This document shows, in pieces, positions 53,842 to 62,498 of a stretch of 64,000 nucleotides of DNA; the first letter of the stretch is position 1, and each line of letters begins with the position of its first letter. Position numbers and translations under genes: made by a program. The notes beneath the pieces were generated by a model. The model was not told the origin of the DNA. It did no database searches and saw only the letters and a program-made list of their open reading frames with translations. This stretch comes from Contendibacter sp031732755 (GTDB lineage: Bacteria; Pseudomonadota; Gammaproteobacteria; Competibacterales; Competibacteraceae), in the NCBI GenBank assembly GCA_031732755.1, contig JAVMKI010000074.1, forward strand, positions 9,892 to 73,891, given 5' to 3'.

Positions 53842-55194
53842 GTGAAAATAGCTGCTGAACGTGTATTTTTGATGAACCTCTTTAAGAGTCTTAACGACGC
53901 ATGTTTGCATTACGCAATAATGCGAAATTACGAATTGCTCCCCACTAATATAGCGGGAAGCGATCTCGATATATTGATTGTGCTAGAAGATGAAGCGATG
54001 GTTCGTAAAGTTATCTTGCACTCAATCAAACATGTAAATGGAACTGCTATCGGTTGTGCATTATCACATGGATTCTTCAAAATTTTTTCTATTGGTTTTA
54101 ATAACGATGTCGAAAATAAGTGGTGGGGCGTCTGTGTTGATGTCAATATTGGACTCTGGTTTAAAGGTATCAATCTTCTGAATAACCGTCAGTTATCTGA
54201 TTTACAGATCACTCACAACGGGATCAAAGTTCTTGATCTTGGTTTTGCGGCGGTATTGGGTGTACTTAAAGAGGTCCTTAATAATAGTCAGATGCCCAAG
54301 CGATACCAAATTGATGCGGCACAAGCAGTACAAAATGATTGGGAGCGCCTGAGTTTGGCACTGGCTCCAATGGGACAGAAAGGTCTAACTTTATTCCGGA
54401 ATATGATACTGGCTAGGGGCGGCAAAACTGATGTGATTAGGCAGTCTCGCACCCTGCGCAGGGCGCTGTTTATGCAGGCGGTTAGGTCATCGCCTATGTC
54501 TTTCGCGCGTAACCGCTTTCTGCACGAGTGGGCTAAAATCCGGCGCTACTTGCATCCCTCTGGGGTTATTGTGGCGGTTCTCGGCACTGATGGCGTAGGC
54601 AAATCCACGGTTATCAATGCCATCAAGCCGGTGTTGGACGATGCTACTCATGGTGCGCTGGAAATTAAGCATTTGCGTCCCAGTTTGTTGCCGCCACTGG
54701 CCCGCTTGAAAGGTAAACAGGCCGTACAGATCGGGCCAGTCTTAGACCCCCACGGTTCTACTCCATCCGGCACGCTTGGCTCGCTGTTTAGATTGACCTA
54801 TCTCACACTGGATTATGTGCTGGGCTACTGGCTGGTGCTACGTCCCAAGATTGCCAAGAGTCCGACGGTGATTCTGTTCGATCGCTACTGCTACGATATG
54901 GCGCTCGACCCGCGCCGGTTTCGGATTAATCTTGACCAATCTGTTATTGCTTGGTTTATGCGCTGGATACCCAAGCCAAATGTCGTATTATGTCTCCATG
55001 CCGACCCAAGCGCGATTTTAATGCGCAAGCAGGAATTGCCACTTTCCGAAACCATACGGCAAGTAAATGCACTACGTGAGCTTGCCCAATGTGAGCTTGG
55101 AGCGATTCTGGTTTCGACAGAAGGTACGATTAAAGAAGTGCGTGATAATGTTCTTGCAGCTATTTTAAATAAAATCAAAAAGGATAATAACTAA
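53842..55194 (+). CDS. Nucleotidyltransferase-like domain fused to thymidylate-kinase-like domain
   Basis: A 450-residue protein. The N-terminal part has a Gly-Ser-Asp-Leu-Asp motif (near 37) as in nucleotidyltransferase folds. The C-terminal half (from about 240) has a P-loop GTDGVGKST, FDRYCYDMALDPRR and LHADPS, as in dTMP-kinase-like proteins. GTG at 53842 follows GGAG; a longer ATG reading exists. Similar kinase-like proteins occur in capsule loci, where they may phosphorylate a sugar or lipid. The 3' half is more GC-rich than the 5' half. Confidence 0.7.
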   Translation: MKIAAERVFLMNLFKSLNDACLHYAIMRNYELLPTNIAGSDLDILIVLEDEAMVRKVILHSIKHVNGTAIGCALSHGFFKIFSIGFNNDVENKWWGVCVDVNIGLWFKGINLLNNRQLSDLQITHNGIKVLDLGFAAVLGVLKEVLNNSQMPKRYQIDAAQAVQNDWERLSLALAPMGQKGLTLFRNMILARGGKTDVIRQSRTLRRALFMQAVRSSPMSFARNRFLHEWAKIRRYLHPSGVIVAVLGTDGVGKSTVINAIKPVLDDATHGALEIKHLRPSLLPPLARLKGKQAVQIGPVLDPHGSTPSGTLGSLFRLTYLTLDYVLGYWLVLRPKIAKSPTVILFDRYCYDMALDPRRFRINLDQSVIAWFMRWIPKPNVVLCLHADPSAILMRKQELPLSETIRQVNALRELAQCELGAILVSTEGTIKEVRDNVLAAILNKIKKDNN

Positions 55195-55739
55195 TGAGTC
55201 AATCAATAAAAAGGAAACTGCTACTAATAGCTTATTATGGATTTGCAAAACACTTTCCCACTCAGCCAATGCCTGGGTATAAATTTGGGTACATGTTGCG
55301 CAGATTTTTGGTAGCCTATCTTTTAGATAGTTCAGGTAAAGATGTGATTATTAAAAATAATGCATATTTTGGCAATAGTATTGGAAGAAGGGTTGGTGAT
55401 CGATCTCAGCTGGGGCAAAATTGTGTAATTTCTCCCGGGGTAACGATTGGAGACGATGTAGTTATGGGGCCTGATGTAATTATCATGGCAACAGCCCATG
55501 CTTTTGAAAATAGAGATATTCCTATTAATAAACAAGCAGCATTACCTATTAATCCAATTAAAATTGGTGATGATGTCTGGATTGGTACGCGAGTGATCAT
55601 TCTCCCTGGAGTTAAAGTTGGAAATGGCTCAGTAATTGGCGCTGGATCTGTTGTTAAACATAATGTTCCTGATTATGCGATTGTTGCAGGTGCGCCTGCA
55701 AAGGTTATTCGTTACCGTGGCGAAAAAAGAAAATTCTAA
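55194..55739 (+). CDS. Hexapeptide-repeat acyltransferase
   Basis: A 181-residue left-handed beta-helix protein of the WbbJ/Maa group: repeats around GDRSQLGQNCVISPGVTIGDD (about 65-85), catalytic His in ATAHAFENRD, and DDVWIGTRVIILPGVKVGNGSVIGAGSVV. It probably O-acetylates a sugar of the surface polymer. Its ATG shares one base with the previous stop (TAATG), so the two are coupled. Confidence 0.9.
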   Translation: MSQSIKRKLLLIAYYGFAKHFPTQPMPGYKFGYMLRRFLVAYLLDSSGKDVIIKNNAYFGNSIGRRVGDRSQLGQNCVISPGVTIGDDVVMGPDVIIMATAHAFENRDIPINKQAALPINPIKIGDDVWIGTRVIILPGVKVGNGSVIGAGSVVKHNVPDYAIVAGAPAKVIRYRGEKRKF

Positions 55740-55788
55740 GCAATTTTATTTGATTAGGCACAGCGTTATGATTGACTGGTTAGACTAT

Positions 55789-55820
55789 CGCTACGGCTGG
55801 CGCTGGCTATTGCCCACTGC
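55789..55820 (+). repeat. Left copy of direct repeat flanking a toxin-antitoxin module
   Basis: Contains CGCTACGGCTGGCG followed by a segment like TGGCTATTGCC and CTGC. The right copy is at 56565-56595, in the same orientation, on the other side of the TA pair. Confidence 0.7.
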
Positions 55821-55849
55821 GGGATCATGAAGACTACGGTGAAAATACC

Positions 55850-56101
55850 ATGCACATTGAAACCGAACTCGATGATGTTTATGCCGAACGGCTCGTAGAA
55901 TTACAAAAGCGCCTGAACAAGCCCCTGTCGCAACTGGTCGCCGAAATGCTGACGAAAGCGATTGATGAAATACCCGTACCTGCGGAAACCGAGGGCCAAA
56001 AAGTGCTGCGAATTTTGGAAGCACATCAACTGCTCGGTTGCATGGAGGGCGATAGTAACCTGTCCGTCGATTATAAAAAACATCTCTGGGGCAACCCATG
56101 A
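55850..56101 (+). CDS. Antitoxin of a VapBC-like pair
   Basis: An 83-residue protein beginning MHIETELDD, with an amphipathic N-terminal half that could form a ribbon-helix-helix DNA-binding unit and an acidic, toxin-binding C-terminus. It overlaps the PIN toxin gene by 4 bases (ATGA), the usual arrangement for type II modules. Identification rests mostly on this pairing. Confidence 0.72.
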   Translation: MHIETELDDVYAERLVELQKRLNKPLSQLVAEMLTKAIDEIPVPAETEGQKVLRILEAHQLLGCMEGDSNLSVDYKKHLWGNP

Positions 56102-56517
56102 TAATTGCGGACACCGGATTTTGGGTGGCGCTCTTCAACCAACGCGATGGCCTTCATCAAAAAGCCAAAGCTTGCGCCGCTCAAATCCATGAACCGCTGA
56201 TCACCACTTTGCCGGTTATTACTGAAGTCTGCTATTTGCTGCAAACCCGTTTCGGCCCGAAACTATCGATAGAATTTTTATTGGCCAAAAAGGAAGGCTT
56301 ATTTCAGATTTTCGCACTGGGTGAATCTGAATTGCGTCGCATGGCGATCCTCATGCGCCAGTATGAGAGCTTGCCAATGGATTTAGCGGATGCCTCACTG
56401 GTTATTCTGGCCGAACATCTGGGCCATGGGCGCATTATTTCCACGGATCGGCGGGATTTTCATACCTATCGCTGGAAAAACCATCACCCTTTTCATAACT
56501 TGTTGGCTGTGGATTAG
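56098..56517 (+). CDS. PIN-domain toxin (VapC-like)
   Basis: A 139-residue PIN ribonuclease-fold protein. Acidic active-site residues are present: D5 in ADTGFW, Glu in ITEVCYLL, Asp in DLADASLV and Asp in STDRRDF. Expected to cleave RNA and be neutralised by the upstream antitoxin. The module lies between an acetyltransferase and a phosphotransferase gene and is bracketed by direct repeats. Confidence 0.88.
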   Translation: MIIADTGFWVALFNQRDGLHQKAKACAAQIHEPLITTLPVITEVCYLLQTRFGPKLSIEFLLAKKEGLFQIFALGESELRRMAILMRQYESLPMDLADASLVILAEHLGHGRIISTDRRDFHTYRWKNHHPFHNLLAVD

Positions 56518-56564
56518 TCGTGACTGCTCAGTACCTTTATGACACTAGGACTGATTTCGATTAC

Positions 56565-56595
56565 CGCTACGGCTGGCGATAGCCATTGCCGCTGC
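56565..56595 (+). repeat. Right copy of direct repeat flanking the toxin-antitoxin module
   Basis: CGCTACGGCTGGCG is identical to the left copy for 14 bases, followed by AGCCATTGCC and GCTGC, which match the left copy with three changes and one gap. About 745 bases separate the copies. Confidence 0.7.
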
Positions 56596-56615
56596 ATAAT
56601 AATATTAGGCAATAG

Positions 56616-57779
56616 ATGGTGCTTTCATTGAAAAATGAAATAGTGAAGCTAATTTTTCAGCAGCTATGCCCCAATCAGCGGCTATCTCTAGTAGCAGCAG
56701 GTGATGTACCGCCTAAATACCGTTTTCTTGCTATATCGGTAGCTGGAAGACTTCGCTGGGTAGCACCTTACTCATGTAAATTAGGCTTGCCCACTTTGCG
56801 TCAGTGGACGCCCTATGGCTCATTATCTTGGATTAAATGGAAAATCTTACTAAAACTTTACCGAGTTGGGTTACTTGGTTACCTCCCCGGTGTGCAATCC
56901 TTTGGTATTTCTGGTCTTCATTCGGCAGTGTGGAGTCACTTAAATTGGAATTATTCTACACCACCAGCCATTTTAATTTACATTGGGACACCTAGTGTAA
57001 CAAGCAAAGCTGTTGTGACGCTAGCGTACCAAGATACTGGATACCCTACTACTATTATAAAAATCCCTTTAGGCTTAAAGGCAATAGTTAGTATTGCCCA
57101 AGAAGCACGTGCATTGCGTAGTCTTGAAAATCACAAATATAAATTAGCTCCGAAGTTGCTATACCACGATACTAATTTAGGGTTTTCCCTTCAGGAAGCC
57201 ATAAATGGATCTTTTGTCACGATACGACTTACTGAACATCATTATAATTTTCTTGGTAAGTTAATTAATTGGACATCATTCTCAACGTTGGCAGAATTTG
57301 CAGTATTGCTATTGAATCGACTGGATCAATTAAATTCAATGCCATCGGCTGAGTATTTTATACTTAACTGCGCATTGCAAAAAATTAAAGATAACACACC
57401 TATTGCAACCGGCTGGTTGCATGGTGATTTCGCACCATGGAATTTGAAATGGGATGAAAGTAAAAAATTGATGGCAGTTGATTGGGAATTTGCAGAGCCA
57501 TACGCTCCTGTTGGTATAGACTTAATTCATTATCTTTGCAGAGTCAATGGGATTATGGGATATTCTGTTGATAAGGCTAAATTATTTCAATCTAATATTA
57601 TTGATAGCATTAAAGAAATTAATTCTGGTCTATTTCCTTTGCATGAGGAATTTCTTAAACAGTTTTTCCATTATTATCTCATCTGGTACCAGATTTCTCT
57701 TGAAGAACATGGTATCATTGATCCTGTGAGATTGTTTTATTATCACATTATACGGGAGGTTTCAAATGAACCACTTTAG
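56616..57779 (+). CDS. Phosphotransferase of the APH/choline-kinase fold
   Basis: A 387-residue protein. The C-terminal half carries WLHGDFAPWNLKWD (catalytic loop, near 267-280) and AVDWEFAEPY (metal-binding Asp, near 287). The N-terminal 130 residues have no recognised domain. The fold phosphorylates small molecules such as sugars, choline or aminoglycosides; in this locus a sugar or lipid-carrier substrate is likely. It overlaps the next methyltransferase gene by 14 bases. Confidence 0.75.
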   Translation: MVLSLKNEIVKLIFQQLCPNQRLSLVAAGDVPPKYRFLAISVAGRLRWVAPYSCKLGLPTLRQWTPYGSLSWIKWKILLKLYRVGLLGYLPGVQSFGISGLHSAVWSHLNWNYSTPPAILIYIGTPSVTSKAVVTLAYQDTGYPTTIIKIPLGLKAIVSIAQEARALRSLENHKYKLAPKLLYHDTNLGFSLQEAINGSFVTIRLTEHHYNFLGKLINWTSFSTLAEFAVLLLNRLDQLNSMPSAEYFILNCALQKIKDNTPIATGWLHGDFAPWNLKWDESKKLMAVDWEFAEPYAPVGIDLIHYLCRVNGIMGYSVDKAKLFQSNIIDSIKEINSGLFPLHEEFLKQFFHYYLIWYQISLEEHGIIDPVRLFYYHIIREVSNEPL

Positions 57780-58428
57780 ACTACCTAGATTGCTAGTAAA
57801 TAGAGAAAACTATATTCTCGCTGCTGCTAGAGATAAAACTGTTTTACACTTGGGATGCGCAGATTACCCATTCACTGAAGAGAGAATTATAAATGGTTCT
57901 TGGCTTCATTCAAAAATATCTAAAGTGGCTAAATACTGTGTAGGGTTAGAGTTAAATTCTGAAATGGTTAGTATTCTCCGAGATCGCTATAAGATTGAGA
58001 ATGTCATACAAGGTGATGCCGAGCAACTTGATATGCTCGCATTACAAAAATTTGATGTTATTGTTGCTGGCGAACTTATAGAGCATCTTAATAATCCAGG
58101 TTTATTTCTTAAGTCAGCACAATATGTACTTGCTCCAGAAGGCAAATTAATCATCACTACCACCAATGCATTTTGTTTGCGCCGGTTTATAAGGATACCT
58201 TTCGGTGTAGAAAGTATACACCCAGATCATACTTACTATTTCTCTCACTCTACTTTACATACACTAGTAAATCGATTCGGCTATCTACAAATCGATGCAA
58301 TGTCATATAGCTTGCCTAATCGCAAACCATTAATCCCTTATATTTTTGAGCGGGCTGCTGTCTGTATATCACCAAATTTTGGTGAGGGTTTGATTCATTG
58401 TTATCGATTAAAAGATAACCAAGGTTGA
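57766..58428 (+). CDS. SAM-dependent methyltransferase
   Basis: A 220-residue class I methyltransferase: SAM motif VLHLGCADYP near 26-35, acidic GLELN near 60, QGDAEQLD near 82, and FDVIVAGELIEHL near 95. GGGAGG precedes the ATG, which overlaps the phosphotransferase gene. AT-rich like its neighbours. Probably methylates a polymer sugar or the terminal residue. Confidence 0.82.
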   Translation: MNHFRLPRLLVNRENYILAAARDKTVLHLGCADYPFTEERIINGSWLHSKISKVAKYCVGLELNSEMVSILRDRYKIENVIQGDAEQLDMLALQKFDVIVAGELIEHLNNPGLFLKSAQYVLAPEGKLIITTTNAFCLRRFIRIPFGVESIHPDHTYYFSHSTLHTLVNRFGYLQIDAMSYSLPNRKPLIPYIFERAAVCISPNFGEGLIHCYRLKDNQG

Positions 58429-58437
58429 GAGTATAAA

Positions 58438-59166
58438 ATGCTCATACTAAATTTAGGTTGCGGCACCAAAACAAGCTCTTCATCTTCCGTGGTTAATATT
58501 GATTGGTCAATTTATCTACGCTTAAAGCGTAATCTATTCTGGAGCGCCATTTTACCACTTTTTGTACGTGGGGAACGATTAAAACTTTTCAAGGAAATGC
58601 CAAACAATATTCTTGCCCACAACTTAGCAAAAGGAATACCATTTAAATCAAATTCGGTAGACGCCGTTTACCATTCCCACATGCTCGAACATCTCGACAA
58701 AAGTGTCGTTGATGGATTTCTTTTGGAAGTTAAACGTGTTCTGAAACCCGGCGGAATCCATCGCATTGTTGTCCCTGATTTTGAATATCTTTGTAAGCAA
58801 TACCTGGATCACCTTAACCAGTGCTGTACAGATAACAACGAACAAGCCCGACATGATGACTATATTGCTGACATCATCGAACAATGCGTTCGTAGAGAAC
58901 CGTTCGGAACCAGCCGACAGCCGCCGCTTAGAAGATTTATCGAGAATCTTATTTTGGGCGATGCGCGCAAACGCGGTGAGACCCATCAATGGATGTATGA
59001 TCGTATCAACCTTACTCATGCACTCTTAAAAACCGGATATCATAATGTGGCTGTACATCGTTATGATACTAGCGATATACCGGATTGGAATAGTTTTGCT
59101 TTGGACATAGATGATCATGGAAATCAGTATAAGCCTAATTCCTTATATATCGAAGCAGTCAAATAG
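58438..59166 (+). CDS. SAM-dependent methyltransferase, second
   Basis: A 242-residue methyltransferase: LILNLGCGTKT at the very N-terminus (SAM loop), VNIDW acidic motif, VDAVYHSHMLEHLD near 77 and VLKPGGIHRIVVPDFE near 100. The DPxFE-like ending and length match predicted SAM methyltransferases of exopolysaccharide loci. It is 9 bases after the previous methyltransferase gene. Confidence 0.82.
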   Translation: MLILNLGCGTKTSSSSSVVNIDWSIYLRLKRNLFWSAILPLFVRGERLKLFKEMPNNILAHNLAKGIPFKSNSVDAVYHSHMLEHLDKSVVDGFLLEVKRVLKPGGIHRIVVPDFEYLCKQYLDHLNQCCTDNNEQARHDDYIADIIEQCVRREPFGTSRQPPLRRFIENLILGDARKRGETHQWMYDRINLTHALLKTGYHNVAVHRYDTSDIPDWNSFALDIDDHGNQYKPNSLYIEAVK

Positions 59167-59180
59167 ATGAGGAATATCTT

Positions 59181-60431
59181 TTGCGCCTTAAAGTCTTAAT
59201 TTCCGCCTACACCTGTAGTCCATACCAAGGTTCTGAATTCGGTGTGGGCTGGGGCTTTGTCGCGGCGCTGGCGCGTGACCACGACCTATGGGTAATCGTG
59301 GAAGAAGAGAAATGCCGCGCTGACCTCGAACGCTACCTGGCGGAGCATCCCGAATTCGGGCAACGGGTGCGGTTTCACTACCTCCACAAACAGCGCAACC
59401 GCTGGCTGCGCAAACTCTGGCCGCCGTCCTACTACTGGTATTACCGCCGCTGGCACCGAGACGCCTACCGCTTGGCGCGGCAACTTCACCAAGAGGTGAA
59501 TTTCGATCTGGCGCACCAATTAACCATGGTTGGCTTCCGCGAGCCGGGTTATCTATGGCAGATCGGCATTCCCTTCGTTTGGGGTCCGGTCGGCGGCATG
59601 GGCCTGTTCCCGTGGCGGTTCCTGCCCACGGTGGGGCTGTATGGCGCGATTTATTATCTGGGCTATAACCTGTTCAACGGGCTGCACATGCGGTTTCTGA
59701 ACCGCCCAAAGCGGGCCGCCAAAGCGGCGGTATCTGGTCTGACTACGGGATTGATCGCGGCCACGCCAGAAAACTGGGAGGGCGCGGCCCGCTACTGGGA
59801 TTGTTCCAGCATCGTCCTAACCGAAGTGGGCTTGCCCCGCGAACCGGCGTCACAAATTCGACTTCGGGCGACCGGAGAACCTTTGCGCTTGGTCTGGACC
59901 GGGCTGCATATTCCCCGTAAGGCGCTCAATCTCGGCTTACAGGCATTGGGCTGTTTGCCCGTCGATGTGAATTGGGAACTGCATATTCTCGGCAAGGGCC
60001 GGCAGACGGTATGCTGGCAACAGTTAGCTGAAAGACTCGGAATCAGCGGGCGCTGTCGCTTTCACGGCTGGCTACCCAGAGAACAGGCGCTGGAAGTCAT
60101 GCAAGAGGCGCATGGGTTGTTGATCACCAGCCTGCGCGATTTGACCTCGACCGTGACCGTCGAAGCGCTGGCCTTGGGGCTGCCCATCGTGTGCCTCGAT
60201 CATTGCGGCTTTGCCGAAGTGGTGAACGAAACCTGCGGCCTCAAAATTCCGGTGACTACGCCCAATGAAGTGATTGCCGGGCTGGCGCAGGCGATTGAAC
60301 AACTGGCGCGGAACGAGAATCAGCGGCAGGCATTGGCGCGGGGCGCGCTGCAACGGGCGCAGGATTTTAGCTGGGAAGAAAAAGCGCGAGTGGTTGGGCA
60401 GATTTATCGGGCCAAGGTGGGTAGTCCGTAA
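59181..60431 (+). CDS. Glycosyltransferase family 4-like
   Basis: A 416-residue GT-B enzyme starting at TTG behind a GAGGA site. YQGSEFGVGWGF near 14-25 is the N-terminal donor/acceptor loop. The C-terminal half has the GT4 pattern LVWTGLHIPRKALNL, HGWLPREQALEVM and TVTVEALALGLPIVCLDHCG. Base composition returns to GC-rich here, marking the end of the AT-rich block. Confidence 0.87.
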   Translation: MRLKVLISAYTCSPYQGSEFGVGWGFVAALARDHDLWVIVEEEKCRADLERYLAEHPEFGQRVRFHYLHKQRNRWLRKLWPPSYYWYYRRWHRDAYRLARQLHQEVNFDLAHQLTMVGFREPGYLWQIGIPFVWGPVGGMGLFPWRFLPTVGLYGAIYYLGYNLFNGLHMRFLNRPKRAAKAAVSGLTTGLIAATPENWEGAARYWDCSSIVLTEVGLPREPASQIRLRATGEPLRLVWTGLHIPRKALNLGLQALGCLPVDVNWELHILGKGRQTVCWQQLAERLGISGRCRFHGWLPREQALEVMQEAHGLLITSLRDLTSTVTVEALALGLPIVCLDHCGFAEVVNETCGLKIPVTTPNEVIAGLAQAIEQLARNENQRQALARGALQRAQDFSWEEKARVVGQIYRAKVGSP

Positions 60432-60453
60432 GTCACCGCACGATAAGGCCTCA

Positions 60454-60483
60454 CCGATACGTCTATTACCGATACGTCTATTG
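60454..60483 (+). repeat. Two tandem 15-base repeats upstream of the FitAB-like module
   Basis: CCGATACGTCTATTA followed at once by CCGATACGTCTATTG. They directly adjoin the palindrome before the antitoxin gene. Confidence 0.75.
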
Positions 60484-60501
60484 ATGATATCGTGATATCA
60501 T
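60484..60501. promoter_or_regulatory. Palindromic operator candidate of the FitAB-like module
   Basis: ATGATATC-GT-GATATCAT, a perfect 8-base inverted repeat 31 bases before the antitoxin ATG. FitA-type ribbon-helix-helix antitoxins bind such palindromes to repress their own operon. Confidence 0.65.
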
Positions 60502-60531
60502 TGATCGCATGATTTTCGTGAGTAAAGCATC

Positions 60532-60777
60532 ATGGCCCAATTTACTGTCCGCAACGTGGAAGAAGCTGTCAAGGTAGGGCTGAAACAACGCGCGGCCCGG
60601 CATGGATGCAGCCTGGAAGAAGAAGTCCGGCGCATTCTCCGCGCCGCCGTATACGATGAGATTCCACCCCGGCAGGGCTTAGGTTCTCGCATTGCCGCCT
60701 ACTTTGCAGAGGGGTTAACCGAAGATTTGCCTGAACTACGCGGCCAACTCGCACGTCCGGCAAACTTCGAGCCGTGA
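60532..60777 (+). CDS. FitA-like ribbon-helix-helix antitoxin
   Basis: An 81-residue protein: MAQFTVRNVEEAVKVGLKQR at the start gives the beta-strand and helix of a ribbon-helix-helix DNA-binding domain, as in FitA. The C-terminal part is the toxin-binding tail. Its stop overlaps the toxin GTG (GTGA). A palindromic operator lies upstream. Confidence 0.88.
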   Translation: MAQFTVRNVEEAVKVGLKQRAARHGCSLEEEVRRILRAAVYDEIPPRQGLGSRIAAYFAEGLTEDLPELRGQLARPANFEP

Positions 60778-61133
60778 TTATTCTCGACACTAACATCCTC
60801 TCCGCGCTGATGCGCGCGCCGCCAGAAACCATCGTCGTGAGCTGGCTCGACCGGCAACCGACAGACGCCATCTGGATCACCACCATCACCCTGTTTGAAA
60901 CCCGCCTTGGACTCTCTCTGTTACCCGATGGACGGCGGCGCCAAGCCTTGGAAACGGCCTTCGCCCATCTGCTGGAGGCAGAACTGAAAAACCGGGTGCT
61001 GCCACTCGACTGCGCCGCCGCTACTCACGCCGCACTATTGGCCGCCGAACGGCAACGCGCCGGCCGGCCGGTGGACATTCGGGATACCTTGATCGCCGGC
61101 ATCGCTCTGGCGCAACGCGCGACCCTGGTGTAA
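60774..61133 (+). CDS. FitB-like PIN toxin, C-terminally truncated by frameshift
   Basis: A 119-residue PIN protein starting at GTG, with D5 (LDTN), Glu in TLFETRLG and Asp in RDTLIAGIAL. It stops after ATLV. Skipping two bases (61131-61132) restores a FitB-like tail (TRNHRHFEGL, then INPWED) for 30 more residues, to a TGA at 61223-61225. That tail normally carries the last active-site strand, so the toxin is probably damaged or weakened. Confidence 0.8.
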   Translation: MIILDTNILSALMRAPPETIVVSWLDRQPTDAIWITTITLFETRLGLSLLPDGRRRQALETAFAHLLEAELKNRVLPLDCAAATHAALLAAERQRAGRPVDIRDTLIAGIALAQRATLV

Positions 61134-61221
61134 CCCGCAACCACCGACATTTCGAAGGCTTAACGGTGCCTGTGATCAATCCTTGGGAGGACGCGAAACC
61201 AGAGACAACAGGCGAACAACA

Positions 61222-62436
61222 ATGAAAATCCTGCTCATCCACAACTACTACGGCTCCGCCGCGCCTTCCGGCGAAAACCAAGTGTTCGAAGCCGAACACG
61301 CCTTGTTACAGCAGCGCGGCCATACCGTCAGCGAATTTACCCGCCACAGCGACGAAATCCGGTCCAAAGGCGTATGGGGCGCGATCCAAGGCGCTTGCGC
61401 CGTGCCGTGGAATCCGTGGTCAGTCGTCGCGATCCGCCGGGCGGTGGACACCTTTCGGCCCGCCGTGGTGCATGTTCACAACACCTTCCCGTTGATCTCG
61501 CCCGGCATCTTCCACGCCATCGGTCCGCGAGCGGCGCGGGTGCTGACCCTGCATAACTACCGGCTGTTCTGCCCGGCGGCGATCCCGATGCGAGCGGGGC
61601 AAGTCTGCACCGACTGCCTGGATCGCCACTCCGCCTGGCCGGCACTGCGCTACGGCTGCTATCGAAACCGCCGCCTGGCTACCGTGCCGCTGGCCCTCAG
61701 CGTCGGTTTGCATCGAATCTTGGGCACCTGGACCCGACAGGTAGACGCCTTCATCGCCCTGACCGAGTTTCAACGCGACCGGATGATCGCCGCTGGCCTG
61801 CCCGCTGAATTAGTCCACGTCAAACCGAATTTCTATCCTGGAAACCCGACATGCATGCCTTGGGCCGACCGTCGCCCCAGCGTGGTGTTCGCTGGGCGGT
61901 TGACCGCCGAAAAAGGGGGGATGGCGCTGGTGCGGGCTTGGCTACTGTGGGGCGCGGCCGCCCCAGAATTGCGGATCGTCGGCGACGGCGACTTGCGCGG
62001 CGACCTGGAACGACTGGCCGCCACCCATCCCGCCACCCCGATTCGCTTTCTCGGCTCACAGTCCAGCGAAGCCGCCCAGGCCGAAATCGCCCACGCTCGC
62101 CTGCTGGTGTTGCCGTCCGAATGGTTCGAGGGCTTTCCGATGGTGGTGCGGGAAGCCTTCGCTTTCGGCACGCCCGCCGCCGTGTCGGCCATCGGCCCGC
62201 TGCCCTCCATCGTGCAACATGGTAACAATGGTGTAATATTCACACCGGCGAACCCAGAATCCCTGTTTCGTGCAGTGCGTGCCGCCTGGGAGACGCCCGG
62301 CCTGCTGGAACGGCTGGGTCAGGGTGCGCGGCAAACGTTCGAAATGTGCTACATCGAGGGCGTCAATCACCGGATATTGCTGGCAATTTACCAACAAGCA
62401 ATCGCTGTCAGCCAGGAGAGGAAAAGCGTGCGATGA
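61222..62436 (+). CDS. Glycosyltransferase family 4-like
   Basis: A 404-residue GT-B protein: MKILLIHNYYGSAAPSGEN at the start, PAVVHVHNTFPLISP near 90, then VVFAGRLTAEKGGMALVRAW and LPSEWFEGFPMVVREAFAFGTP with the conserved Glu pair. It starts at ATG 61222. The ancestral end of the upstream FitB frame would overlap this ATG by 4 bases. Likely adds a sugar to the lipid-linked unit. Confidence 0.87.
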   Translation: MKILLIHNYYGSAAPSGENQVFEAEHALLQQRGHTVSEFTRHSDEIRSKGVWGAIQGACAVPWNPWSVVAIRRAVDTFRPAVVHVHNTFPLISPGIFHAIGPRAARVLTLHNYRLFCPAAIPMRAGQVCTDCLDRHSAWPALRYGCYRNRRLATVPLALSVGLHRILGTWTRQVDAFIALTEFQRDRMIAAGLPAELVHVKPNFYPGNPTCMPWADRRPSVVFAGRLTAEKGGMALVRAWLLWGAAAPELRIVGDGDLRGDLERLAATHPATPIRFLGSQSSEAAQAEIAHARLLVLPSEWFEGFPMVVREAFAFGTPAAVSAIGPLPSIVQHGNNGVIFTPANPESLFRAVRAAWETPGLLERLGQGARQTFEMCYIEGVNHRILLAIYQQAIAVSQERKSVR

Positions 62437-62498
62437 AAATACGATCCGATCGGTGATCGAAACTCTTCGCTGAAGCGTTATTTATTAGGAGAGTCCCA

